Of a DNA stretch of 64,000 nucleotides, positions 51,115 to 59,380 are shown one piece after another (position 1 is the stretch's first letter; every line of letters begins with the position of its first letter). The notes under the pieces were generated by a model that did not search any database, had not been told where the DNA came from, and saw nothing but the letters and a program-made list of their open reading frames with translations. Made by a program: the position numbers and the translations under genes. The stretch is from assembly GCF_000422825.1 (NCBI RefSeq), contig NZ_KE383928.1:372001-436000 (forward strand), in the 5' to 3' direction. The stretch comes from Nocardioides insulae DSM 17944 (GTDB taxonomy: Bacteria > Actinomycetota > Actinomycetes > Propionibacteriales > Nocardioidaceae).

Positions 51115-52395
51115 TCAGCTGGGACGGTGCTTGCTGACGACCTCTGCGTAGAGCCGGTCGACGAACGGCTTGGCGTCGAAGGTCTCCGGGTCGAACCAGT
51201 CCTCCATCTCGGTGAGACTGCCGCCGTCCTCGTAGCCGAGTTCCGAGACGATGCCCTGCCACTTCTCGATGGTCTCGGCCAGTTCGGTGTCGATGTCCTC
51301 GCCCAGGAGGCCGCCGTCGACGGCCTTGGCCATCGCATCCTCCCGGTTGGTCTCGATGGTCTCGAGGACGTCATCCCCGAAGGGCGCCACCTCGCCACCG
51401 GCCGCTCGCGCCTGCTTCACCGCGTTCATGTTGTCGGTGGGCACCCGGACCAGTCCCTCGTAGTGGGAGACCTGCCAGGCATCGAAGATGATCTGCTGGT
51501 ACGCCGTTGGCAGGGACTGGTACTTCGAGCCGGCGAGCATCGCACCGAAGTTCCGGGGCAGCGCCATCCCGCCGGTGTACTGCAGGTTCGGAGCGATGTC
51601 GAAATAGCCGGCCTCCAGCGCGGCGCTCATCACGATCATGGTGCAGTCGATCGTCTTGCGCTGCAGTGCCTCGTAGGTCTCGACGTACTCCAGGGAGACC
51701 GGGGTTCCGCCCATCGCAGAGACCAGATCGGAGTGGACCGTGCTGCCGATCCGGACCTGTCGGCCCTTCCAATCGGGCAGGCTGTTGCCCGGCTCGTTGC
51801 ACAACGAGAAGTACGCGCCCGGGGGATTGACGGGAACCAGCGGCACGAGTCCCTCGGCCTCGAAGTCCCCCATGATCTCCTCGGAGTTCCACGCGGTCTC
51901 GGTCAGCGCCGCGATGGCCACCAGCTCGCCGGCCATCGGTGATTCCGGCAGCGAGCTGGTGATCGAGGTCAGCGCGTCGAACCCGTCGAACAGGTCCGGG
52001 TCATAGATCGGGTTGGTGTAGGAGATGTCCACCCGACCATCGACCAGGGCGTCGTACACCTCGTCGTACCCGGCGATGGGGTGGCCGTACAGGACCTCCA
52101 CGTCGATCTGGCCGCCGGATCGACGCTCCACCTCCTCGGCGAAGGCGATGTTCGAGGTGGCGATCTCGGAGTTGGGTGAGGCGGCCGAGGCCTGGAAGAC
52201 GATCTCGACCGGGTCGAGACCCTCGATCGCGGCGTCGACCTCCTCTTGGCTCGCGCCGTAGGCGAACCCGTCTCCCGAGTCACCTGCGCTCGCGTCGTCC
52301 CCGCCCACCGAACCGGCGCAGCCGGCAAGCGCCAGGACCGAGGCCAGGGCGGTGCCGGCAGTGGTCAGCCGGGCACGCAGCGACGATGTGGCCAC
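51115..52395 (-). CDS. TRAP-type C4-dicarboxylate transporter substrate-binding lipoprotein (DctP-like)
   Basis: A 426-residue exported protein with a signal ending in lipobox LALAGC (residues 20-25), so it is a lipoprotein. EIATSNIAFAEEVERRSGGQ, VDGRVDISYTNP, LKGRQ-like DWKGRQVRIGSTVHSDLVSA and the TIDCTMI/YTGGMALPRNFGAM region follow DctP (SBP_bac_7) architecture, including the conserved Arg that grips a carboxylate. Start GTG 52395 is two bases after the dehydrogenase stop. No DctQ or DctM membrane genes are in the window, so it is an orphan here. It probably delivers the operon's carboxylic acid substrate. Confidence 0.85.
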   Translation of the reverse strand: MATSSLRARLTTAGTALASVLALAGCAGSVGGDDASAGDSGDGFAYGASQEEVDAAIEGLDPVEIVFQASAASPNSEIATSNIAFAEEVERRSGGQIDVEVLYGHPIAGYDEVYDALVDGRVDISYTNPIYDPDLFDGFDALTSITSSLPESPMAGELVAIAALTETAWNSEEIMGDFEAEGLVPLVPVNPPGAYFSLCNEPGNSLPDWKGRQVRIGSTVHSDLVSAMGGTPVSLEYVETYEALQRKTIDCTMIVMSAALEAGYFDIAPNLQYTGGMALPRNFGAMLAGSKYQSLPTAYQQIIFDAWQVSHYEGLVRVPTDNMNAVKQARAAGGEVAPFGDDVLETIETNREDAMAKAVDGGLLGEDIDTELAETIEKWQGIVSELGYEDGGSLTEMEDWFDPETFDAKPFVDRLYAEVVSKHRPS

Positions 52396-52397
52396 GG

Positions 52398-53690
52398 TCA
52401 GCCCTGCTGGGTGGCGTAACGGTCGGTGTTGACGCCCTTGGGTGCCTTCTGCGACATGAATCCGAACATGTAGCCGGCGACGCGCCGCATCTGGATCTCG
52501 TCGGAGCCCTCGGTGATCCGGTAGCGGCGGTGGTGACGGTAGATGTGCTCGAACGGCTTCTTCCGGGAGTAGCCGAGGCCACCGTGGACCTGCATCGCCT
52601 GGTCGGCGGCGTCGCACGCGAGCCGGTTGCCCTGGTAGTTGGCGATCGAGATCCGGTCGGAGACGGTGAACGCGCCGTCCTGGTCCATCAGCCAGGCGGT
52701 CTCGCGGATGAACGAGCGGAGCATCGCGGCGCGCGCCTGCAGGTCGACCAGCGGGAACTGGATCGCCTGGTTGCTGGACAGCGGCTTGCCGAACGGCTTG
52801 CGCTCCTTGGCGTACTGGACCGACTGGTCGATGCAGTACTGCGCGGCGCCGAGGCTCGAGGCGGCCTGCCGGATCCGGTTCTCGTTGAAGAAGTGCTGGA
52901 CGATCTGCAGGCCGCGGCCGAACTCGCCGAAGATCTGGGACTCGTCGACCTCGACGTTCTGGAACCGGACGTGGGCGTGGTCGGTGGGCATGTTGAAGGT
53001 CCACACGTACTCCGCGATGTCGACCCCGGGCGCGTCTAGGGGGACGAGGAAGGCGGTGATGCCCTCGGCGTCGCCGGGCTCACCGTGGGTGCGGGCGAAC
53101 ACGATGTCGCGCGAGGCCTTGTGCACCCCGGAGTTCCACATCTTCTCGCCGTTGATGACCCAGCCGTTGTCGGTCTTGGTCGCGGTGGTCTCCATGTGGG
53201 TGGCGTCGGAGCCGTGGTCCGGCTCGGTGATCCCGAAGGCGAAGCCGGCCTGGCCGGCCCCCATCTTCTCCTTCCACTCGGCGATCTGCGCGTCGGAGCC
53301 GTAGTTGGTGAGCAGCATCAAGCCGACGTTGTTGCCGATGATCATGTGCTCGTTCTGCAGGTCGCAGTGCAGGCCGAGCCCCTTGGCCGCGAAGTTGTCG
53401 CGGATGACCGCCATGTCGAGGTTGCTCAGCCCGCGCCCGCCGAGGTGCTTGGGCAGTTGGGCCCGGTAGTAGCCGGCCGCATCCGCACGGCGCTTCGCCT
53501 CGGCGAGGAGTGCTTCCCAGTCCTCGCTCGGCACGCCGCCGTTGTCCCAATCGGTCCGGGCGAACTCGCGCCGGTGGTCGAAGAACCGGATGTTGTCATC
53601 GGCGTTCTCCAACGGCTTGATCTCGCGCTCGATGAACTCGTCGAGTTCGTCGAGCAGATCCTGGAGAGCTTCGGGGATACGGAAGTCCAA
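52398..53690 (-). CDS. Acyl-CoA dehydrogenase
   Basis: A 430-residue FAD enzyme of the ACAD10/11-like group. FGITEPDHGSDATHMETTAT near residue 148, NGEKMWNSGVH near 177, RKPFGKPLSSNQAIQ near 300, MQVHGGLGYSRKKPFEHIYR near 372 and ITEGSDEIQMRRVAGY near 400 are standard. The catalytic base is probably the Glu in the EGSDEIQMR loop, but this was not proved. Start TTG 53690 is preferred: AAGGGA is 7 nt upstream and homologues begin MDFRIPE; ATG 53789 would add 33 Pro/Arg-rich residues. First gene of its operon. Confidence 0.9.
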   Translation of the reverse strand: MDFRIPEALQDLLDELDEFIEREIKPLENADDNIRFFDHRREFARTDWDNGGVPSEDWEALLAEAKRRADAAGYYRAQLPKHLGGRGLSNLDMAVIRDNFAAKGLGLHCDLQNEHMIIGNNVGLMLLTNYGSDAQIAEWKEKMGAGQAGFAFGITEPDHGSDATHMETTATKTDNGWVINGEKMWNSGVHKASRDIVFARTHGEPGDAEGITAFLVPLDAPGVDIAEYVWTFNMPTDHAHVRFQNVEVDESQIFGEFGRGLQIVQHFFNENRIRQAASSLGAAQYCIDQSVQYAKERKPFGKPLSSNQAIQFPLVDLQARAAMLRSFIRETAWLMDQDGAFTVSDRISIANYQGNRLACDAADQAMQVHGGLGYSRKKPFEHIYRHHRRYRITEGSDEIQMRRVAGYMFGFMSQKAPKGVNTDRYATQQG

Positions 53691-53835
53691 GACGATTCCC
53701 TTCGGGAGGCGGGGCCGGACGGCGCCGCTGGCGCTGCGGGGTGGGCCGAGGCGGTGCTGCCCGGGCCCGGGGACTGTCGATCCGTCCATCACGTGGTCGA
53801 ACCGGGTGTCGACCCGATCGCAGTTTTCACTACTG

Positions 53836-53864
53836 ATCGAACGATCGATACGCGACCCTAGGGT
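53836..53864. promoter_or_regulatory. Possible operator cluster before the acyl-CoA dehydrogenase
   Basis: ATCGAACGAT (53836-53845, inverted with a 2-bp spacer) and ACCCTAGGGT (53855-53864, perfect 10-bp palindrome) lie about 150-175 bp upstream of the TTG start. They could bind an unlinked regulator. Chance occurrence is quite possible. Confidence 0.3.
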
Positions 53865-54085
53865 GGCGCGCGTCACCCCGTCAACGCCTCCGCCCACGCG
53901 GAGGCTCGAGTCGCGAACGGGGTAGGCCCCGTCCGTCGGTCGACTCCACTCGCACCTCGGGTGGCTCGGATGCCGGCGCGGCCAGTCGGCGCAAGTGAAA
54001 CGCGTTCTCACGACTTGGTCACGGAATCGCGAAGAGTGCGTGACAGGGGCGTGCTCGAGTGGCATGGTGAGCCACATCACCCCGA

Positions 54086-54103
54086 TTGTGATCTGATTCA
54101 CAA
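54086..54103 (+). promoter_or_regulatory. Rex operator upstream of nuoA
   Basis: TTGTGATCTGATTCACAA matches the Rex consensus TTGTGAAnnnnTTCACAA at 13 of 14 defined positions. An additional half-site TTCACA follows at 54105-54110. It is 42 bp before the nuoA ATG. Rex control of nuo by NADH/NAD+ is known in Streptomyces; rex itself is in this window. The exact -10 box could not be assigned. Confidence 0.82.
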
Positions 54104-54144
54104 GTTCACATTTCGGGGTCCTGCCGTCTGAGAGGAGGAGCCCG

Positions 54145-54504
54145 ATGGAGCTCTACATCCCGATCCTGGCGCTGCTGGCGCTGGCCGCGGGGTTCGCGAT
54201 CTTCTCGGTCGTGGTCAGTGCTGTCGTCGGGCCCAAGCGCTACAACAAGGTGCGCATCGACGCCTACGAGTGCGGTGTCGAGGCGACCCCCCAGGCGATC
54301 GACGGTGGCCGCTTCCCGGTGAAGTACTACACGGTCGCGATGACCTTCATCATCTTCGACGTCGAGATCATGTTCCTGGTCCCGTGGGCGGTCTACATCG
54401 ACGAGCTCGCCTGGTTCGGACTGGTCGCGGTCCTCCTCTTCTTGTTCAACATCACCCTCGCCTACGTCTACGAGTGGCGTCGCGGCGGACTCGACTGGGA
54501 CTGA
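54145..54504 (+). CDS. nuoA: NADH-quinone oxidoreductase subunit A
   Basis: A 119-residue membrane subunit of complex I with three helices (about residues 5-28, 66-86, 91-111). [20 protein letters not shown] (near 33) with its Cys loop, and [17 protein letters not shown] near 68, are invariant in NuoA. GAGAGGAGGAG stands just before ATG 54145. First gene of the nuo operon, under the Rex operator. Confidence 0.96.
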   Translation: MELYIPILALLALAAGFAIFSVVVSAVVGPKRYNKVRIDAYECGVEATPQAIDGGRFPVKYYTVAMTFIIFDVEIMFLVPWAVYIDELAWFGLVAVLLFLFNITLAYVYEWRRGGLDWD

Positions 54505-54520
54505 GGACAAAGGGAGACCG

Positions 54521-55075
54521 ATGGGTATCGAGGAGAAACTGCCGAGCGGGGTCCTGCTCAGCACCGTCGAGGGCCTCGCCGGCTACATGCGCAAGGCGTC
54601 GTTCTGGCCGGCCACCTTCGGCCTGGCCTGCTGTGCCATCGAGATGATGACCAGCGGCGGGCCGAAGTACGACCTGGCCCGATTCGGCATGGAGGTGTTC
54701 CGCGCCAGCCCGAGGCAGGCCGACCTGATGATCGTCGCCGGCCGGGTGAGCCAGAAGATGGCTCCGGTCCTGCGCCAGATCTACGACCAGATGCCGAACC
54801 CCAAGTGGGTGCTGGCGATGGGCGTGTGTGCCAGCTCCGGCGGCATGTTCAACAACTACGCGATCGTCCAGGGGGTCGACCACGTCGTCCCGGTCGACAT
54901 GTACCTCCCCGGATGCCCGCCGCGGCCGGAGATGCTGATCGACGCGATCACCAAGCTCCACGAGCAGGTGCAGGCGACCAAGTTCGGCGTACGCCGCGAG
55001 GCCGAGGTCGAGGCGCTGGAGAACGCCGCCCTCGCGGCCCCGCCCACCCACGAGATGCGGGGGCTGCTGCGATGA
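54521..55075 (+). CDS. nuoB: NADH-quinone oxidoreductase subunit B
   Basis: A 184-residue peripheral-arm subunit that binds the terminal [4Fe-4S] cluster N2. The cluster cysteines are Cys37/Cys38 in [11 protein letters not shown], the Cys in [11 protein letters not shown] near 102 and in [10 protein letters not shown] near 132. N2 passes electrons to menaquinone. AAAGGGAGA lies before ATG 54521. ATGA overlap with nuoC. Confidence 0.96.
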   Translation: MGIEEKLPSGVLLSTVEGLAGYMRKASFWPATFGLACCAIEMMTSGGPKYDLARFGMEVFRASPRQADLMIVAGRVSQKMAPVLRQIYDQMPNPKWVLAMGVCASSGGMFNNYAIVQGVDHVVPVDMYLPGCPPRPEMLIDAITKLHEQVQATKFGVRREAEVEALENAALAAPPTHEMRGLLR

Positions 55076-55773
55076 CCGAGCCGGAGCGGGCGACCGAGGG
55101 CGAGGACCGCACCCCCGCCAGTGCCACCGTGGGCACCGGCGAGGGAGCCGGGCCGGCGCGGGGCATGTTCGGGGTCAGCGGCAGCGGCGACACCAGCGGG
55201 TACGGCGGCCTGGTCCGCAGCCTCGTCCGCCCCGGCGCCGAGGAGCGCCCGTACGGCGGCTGGGTCGATGCCGCGGCCGACGCGCTGGTCGAGGTCGTGG
55301 GCGCCGAGCCGGGGGTGGTGATCCATCGCGGGGAGGTGACCTTCCACGTCCACCGCGAGCACCTGGTCGAGGTCGCCCGGCAGCTCCGCGACGACCCGCG
55401 GCTGAGGTTCGAGTTCTGTGGCGGGGTCAGCGGGGTGCACTACCCCGATGAGGCCGGCGCCGAGCTGCACGCCGTCTATCACCTGCTGTCGATGACCCAC
55501 AACCGGCGCATCCGGATCGAGGTCAGTGCCCCGGACGTCGACCCGCATCTGCCCAGCCTGGTCGGGGTCTACCCCACCCTGGACTGGCACGAGCGGGAGA
55601 CCTACGACATGTACGGCCTGGTCTTCGACGGGCATCCCGGGCTGGCCCGGATCCTCATGCCCGATGACTGGCCGGGTCATCCCCAGCGCAAGGACTACCC
55701 CCTGGGCGGCATCCCCGTGGAGTACAAGGGAGCAACGGTGCCGCCGCCCGACGAGCGGAGGGCCTACCAGTGA
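55072..55773 (+). CDS. nuoC: NADH-quinone oxidoreductase subunit C
   Basis: A 233-residue peripheral subunit of the 30-kDa family. The signature [20 protein letters not shown] near residue 159 and the C-terminal [19 protein letters not shown] are clear. Residues 1-60 are a variable Gly/Glu-rich extension. NuoC is separate from NuoD here, unlike the E. coli fusion. ATG 55072 overlaps nuoB and the stop overlaps nuoD. Confidence 0.95.
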   Translation: MTEPERATEGEDRTPASATVGTGEGAGPARGMFGVSGSGDTSGYGGLVRSLVRPGAEERPYGGWVDAAADALVEVVGAEPGVVIHRGEVTFHVHREHLVEVARQLRDDPRLRFEFCGGVSGVHYPDEAGAELHAVYHLLSMTHNRRIRIEVSAPDVDPHLPSLVGVYPTLDWHERETYDMYGLVFDGHPGLARILMPDDWPGHPQRKDYPLGGIPVEYKGATVPPPDERRAYQ

Positions 55774-57122
55774 CCACCGAGACGCACCCCGGCACCGATT
55801 TCACCGAGGCCGGCTTCGACACCAGCGAGGGCCGGGTCTTCACCGTCAGCGGCCAGGACTGGGACACCCTGACCGAGGAGCTCTCCGACCACGCGGACGA
55901 GCGGATCGTGGTCAACATGGGTCCCCAGCACCCCTCGACGCACGGTGTGCTGCGGCTGATCCTCGAGCTCGAGGGCGAGACGGTCACCGAGGCACGCTGC
56001 GGCATCGGCTACCTCCACACCGGCATCGAGAAGAACCTCGAATACCGCACCTGGACCCAGGGCACCACGTTCGTGACCCGGATGGACTACCTCGCGCCGC
56101 TGTTCAACGAGGCGACGTACTGCTTCGGGGTCGAGCGCCTGCTCGACATCGAGGACGACATCCCCGAGAAGGCGCAGGTCCTGCGGGTCCTGCTGATGGA
56201 GCTCAACCGGATCTCCTCCCATCTGGTCTGCCTGGCCACCGGCGGGATGGAACTGGGGGCCCTCACCGTGATGACCTGCGGGTTCCGCGAGCGCGAGCTC
56301 GTGCTCGACCTGTTCGAGCTCATCACCGGCCTGCGGATGAACCACGCCTACGTCCGCCCCGGCGGAGTGGCCCAGGACCTCCCCGACGGCGCCCTGGAGG
56401 AGATCCGCGACTTCATCACCCTGATGAAGAAGCGCCTGCCCGAGTACGCCGCGCTGTGCAACGCCAACCCGATCTTCAAGGGGCGGCTCGTGGGGGTCGG
56501 TCACCTGGACCTCGAAGGCTGCCTCGCGCTGGGGCTCTCCGGCCCGGTGCTGCGCAGCACCGGCTACCCGTGGGATCTGCGCAAGACCCAGCCCTACTGC
56601 GGGTACGAGGACTACGACTTCGACGTGATCACCTGGGACACCTGCGACGCCTACGGCCGCTTCCGGATCCGGCTCGCCGAGATGTGGGAGAGCCTGCGGA
56701 TCGTGGAGCAGGCAACCGACCGGCTGGCCGGGCTGGTGGGCGCGCCGGTGATGGTCGCCGACAAGAAGATCGCCTGGCCCGCCCAGCTGGCCGTGGGCAG
56801 CGACGGACTGGGCAACTCCCTGGATCACATCCGGCACATCATGGGCGAGTCGATGGAGGCCCTGATCCACCACTTCAAGCTGGTCACCGAGGGCTTCCGG
56901 GTGCCGGCCGGCCAGGCCTACGCCGCCATCGAGGGCCCCCGCGGCGAACTCGGCGCGCACGTCGTCTCAGACGGCGGCACCCGCCCGTTCCGGGTGCACT
57001 TCCGCGATCCCTCCTTCACCAACCTCCAGGCCACCAGCGTGATGAGCGAGGGCGGCATGATCGCCGACGTGATCGTCGCGATCGCCTCCATCGACCCCGT
57101 GATGGGAGGCGTGGACCGATGA
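55770..57122 (+). CDS. nuoD: NADH-quinone oxidoreductase subunit D
   Basis: A 450-residue 49-kDa subunit that forms the quinone pocket with Nuo[21 protein letters not shown] near residue 51 holds the conserved quinone-site His; [16 protein letters not shown] near 82 and [13 protein letters not shown] near the end are also typical. Start GTG 55770 is in a GTGA overlap with nuoC. Its stop overlaps a 23-codon micro-ORF. Confidence 0.95.
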   Translation: MTTETHPGTDFTEAGFDTSEGRVFTVSGQDWDTLTEELSDHADERIVVNMGPQHPSTHGVLRLILELEGETVTEARCGIGYLHTGIEKNLEYRTWTQGTTFVTRMDYLAPLFNEATYCFGVERLLDIEDDIPEKAQVLRVLLMELNRISSHLVCLATGGMELGALTVMTCGFRERELVLDLFELITGLRMNHAYVRPGGVAQDLPDGALEEIRDFITLMKKRLPEYAALCNANPIFKGRLVGVGHLDLEGCLALGLSGPVLRSTGYPWDLRKTQPYCGYEDYDFDVITWDTCDAYGRFRIRLAEMWESLRIVEQATDRLAGLVGAPVMVADKKIAWPAQLAVGSDGLGNSLDHIRHIMGESMEALIHHFKLVTEGFRVPAGQAYAAIEGPRGELGAHVVSDGGTRPFRVHFRDPSFTNLQATSVMSEGGMIADVIVAIASIDPVMGGVDR

Positions 57123-57190
57123 ACCTCCCACGACCCGTGACGAGCGGGGATCGAGTCGGCGCAGCGGCGGCCGCGGAAGGACGGCGCTGA
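57119..57190 (+). CDS. Micro-ORF bridging nuoD and nuoE (23 aa)
   Basis: ATG 57119 overlaps the nuoD stop (ATGA), preceded by GGGAGG; the frame ends at TGA 57188-57190, whose A is the first base of the nuoE ATG (TGATG). The product begins [12 protein letters not shown] and ends in an Ala-rich stretch. It has no known relatives that I can name. It fills the complete 67-bp gap in an otherwise overlapped operon. Confidence 0.35.
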   Translation: MNLPRPVTSGDRVGAAAAAEGRR

Positions 57191-58008
57191 TGGCCCTCGA
57201 CGAAGACACCTACGCCGAGCTCCGGGAGATCGGCGCGCGCTACCCGCAGGCCCGGAGCGGACTGCTGCCCATGCTCCACCTGGTGCAGAGCGTGGAGGGG
57301 AAGGTGACCCCTGAGGGGATCGAGGCCTGCGCCGACGTCCTCGGCCTCAGTCCTGCCGAGGTGAGCGGGGTGGCCACCTTCTACACGATGTACAAGCGCC
57401 GGCCGGTCGGCGACTACCTGGTCGGGGTGTGCACCAACACCCTGTGCGCGGTGATGGGCGGGGACGCCGTCTTCGAGCGGCTCCAGCAGCATCTCGGGGT
57501 CGGCAACGACGAGACCACCGAGGACGGCCGGATCACCCTCGAGCACATCGAGTGCAACGCGGCCTGCGACTACGCGCCGGTGATGATGGTCAACTGGGAG
57601 TTCGTCGACGAGGTCACTCCCGATTCCGCCGTCGACCTGGTCGAGGACCTTCGCCAGGGCGCGGAGCGGACCTCGACCCGGGGGGCGCGGCTGTGCACCT
57701 GGCGTCAGGCCGAGCGGGTGCTCGCCGGCTTCGAGGACGACCGGGTGGACGAGGGGCCCTCCGCGGGAGAGGCATCCCTGGCCGGGCTCCGTCTGGCCCA
57801 GGAGCACGCCTGGTCGGCACCGGGGCTGCAACCACCGGGGGCCGATCGGGCCGGTCGGGCCGAGCTGTCGGGCGACGGGCAGGCCGGTTCGGTGCGGGAG
57901 CGCGGAGCGGAGCGCGAGGGCACCCCCGACGACAAGCACCGGGCGGTGCGCGAGGCCGACACCCACCGTGCCGAGAGCGAGACGGTCCAGGAGGAGAGCG
58001 ATGACTGA
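57190..58008 (+). CDS. nuoE: NADH-quinone oxidoreductase subunit E
   Basis: A 272-residue 24-kDa subunit with the thioredoxin-like [2Fe-2S] cluster N1a; ligands are in VCTNTLCAVMGG (near 81) and IECNAACDYAPV (near 122). Residues 175-272 are a long polar Arg/Glu/Gly-rich tail of low complexity, longer than in E. coli and likely disordered. GGAAGGA precedes ATG 57190. It overlaps nuoF by 8 bp. Confidence 0.95.
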   Translation: MALDEDTYAELREIGARYPQARSGLLPMLHLVQSVEGKVTPEGIEACADVLGLSPAEVSGVATFYTMYKRRPVGDYLVGVCTNTLCAVMGGDAVFERLQQHLGVGNDETTEDGRITLEHIECNAACDYAPVMMVNWEFVDEVTPDSAVDLVEDLRQGAERTSTRGARLCTWRQAERVLAGFEDDRVDEGPSAGEASLAGLRLAQEHAWSAPGLQPPGADRAGRAELSGDGQAGSVRERGAEREGTPDDKHRAVREADTHRAESETVQEESDD

Positions 58009-59380
58009 GCCGGTGGACACCCTCACCCCGGTCCTGACCGCCAACTGGGCCGACGAGCGCAGTTGGACGCTGCCGGCCTATGAGTCCCGCGGTGGGTACG
58101 ACGCCCTCGACCGCGCCTTCGCGATGGCGCCCGACGACGTCGTCGCGATGGTCAAGGACGCCGGCCTGCGCGGTCGGGGAGGGGCCGGCTTCCCGACCGG
58201 GATGAAGTGGTCCTTCATCCCCAAGGACAACCCCAACCCCACCTACCTGGTGGTCAACGCCGACGAGTCCGAACCCGGCACCTGCAAGGACATCCCGTTG
58301 ATGATGGCCAGCCCGCACACCCTGGTCGAGGGGGTGATCGTGAGCTCGTACGCGATCGGCGCCAACCGTGCCTTCATCTACGTCCGCGGCGAGGTGCTGC
58401 ACGTGATCCGCCGGCTGCGGGCCGCGGTCCGGGAGGCGTACGCCGCGGGCCACCTCGGGCAGGACATCCACGGCTCGGGGTTCGACCTGGAGCTGGTGGT
58501 CCACGCCGGCGCCGGCGCCTACATCTGCGGCGAGGAGACGGCGCTGCTCGACTCCCTGGAGGGCCGCCGCGGCCAGCCACGGCTGCGCCCGCCGTTCCCC
58601 GCGGTGGCGGGCCTCTACGCCAGCCCGACGGTGATCAACAACGCCGAGTCGATCGCCTCGGTGCCCAGCATCCTCAACCACGGCGCCGAGTGGTTCGCAG
58701 GCATGGGCACCGAGAAGAGCAACGGGTTCGGCATCTTCTCCCTGTCCGGGCACGTCGTCCGGCCGGGGCAGTACGAAGCGCCGCTCGGCATCACCCTGCG
58801 CGAACTGCTCGACCTCGCCGGCGGCATCCGACCCGGCCACGAGCTGAAGTTCTGGACCCCGGGTGGCTCATCGACCCCGATGTTCACCTCCGAGCATCTC
58901 GACGTGCCCCTGGACTTCGAAGGTGTGGCCGCGGCCGGATCGATGCTCGGCACCCGGGCCCTGCAGATCTTCGACGACTCGGTGTGCGTGCTGCGGGCGG
59001 TGCTGCGCTGGACCGAGTTCTACAAACACGAGTCGTGCGGCAAGTGCACCCCGTGCCGGGAGGGCACCTGGTGGCTCGTCCAGACCCTCACCGCCCTGGA
59101 GAAGGGGCAGGGCAGTGAGGCCGACCTCGACCTGCTGCTCGACCAGTGCGACAACATCCTGGGCCGCGCGTTCTGCGCCCTGGGGGACGGTGCCACCAGC
59201 CCGATCACCAGTTCGATCAAGTACTTCCGCGACGAGTACCTCGCCCATCTGATCCAGGGCGGCTGCCCCTTCGACCCCGCGGCCTCGACGGTGTGGGCCG
59301 ACTCCGGCGCGGCCTCGGCGAGTGGCGTGACGCCGGCCGGGTCCGTCGAGGCCGGGGCACGGACGGAGGCCCACCGGTGA
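58001..59380 (+). CDS. nuoF: NADH-quinone oxidoreductase subunit F
   Basis: A 459-residue 51-kDa subunit that oxidises NADH. GLRGRGGAGFPTGMKWSFIP near residue 54 binds NADH, VVNADESEPGTCKDIP near 83 and GAYICGEETALLDSLEGRRG near 175 hold FMN, and ESCGKCTPCREGT near 344 with a distal Cys binds [4Fe-4S] N3. ATG 58001 overlaps nuoE; stop overlaps nuoG as GTGA. Confidence 0.96.
   Translation: MTEPVDTLTPVLTANWADERSWTLPAYESRGGYDALDRAFAMAPDDVVAMVKDAGLRGRGGAGFPTGMKWSFIPKDNPNPTYLVVNADESEPGTCKDIPLMMASPHTLVEGVIVSSYAIGANRAFIYVRGEVLHVIRRLRAAVREAYAAGHLGQDIHGSGFDLELVVHAGAGAYICGEETALLDSLEGRRGQPRLRPPFPAVAGLYASPTVINNAESIASVPSILNHGAEWFAGMGTEKSNGFGIFSLSGHVVRPGQYEAPLGITLRELLDLAGGIRPGHELKFWTPGGSSTPMFTSEHLDVPLDFEGVAAAGSMLGTRALQIFDDSVCVLRAVLRWTEFYKHESCGKCTPCREGTWWLVQTLTALEKGQGSEADLDLLLDQCDNILGRAFCALGDGATSPITSSIKYFRDEYLAHLIQGGCPFDPAASTVWADSGAASASGVTPAGSVEAGARTEAHR

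Larger units (their letters stand above)
53691..54144. other. 454-bp divergent intergenic region, catabolic operon and nuo
   Basis: No coding region could be supported here, though the dehydrogenase could extend to 53789 if it starts at ATG. It should hold both promoters, the Rex operator before nuoA (54086-54103), and a cluster of short palindromes near 53836-53864. Base composition is less GC-rich between about 53995 and 54115, as expected for a promoter. Confidence 0.7.

Noticed and set aside
52398-54101. 567-residue version of the acyl-CoA dehydrogenase
   Set aside because: The first 130 residues would read through the divergent promoter region and the Rex operator and show no homology-like content.
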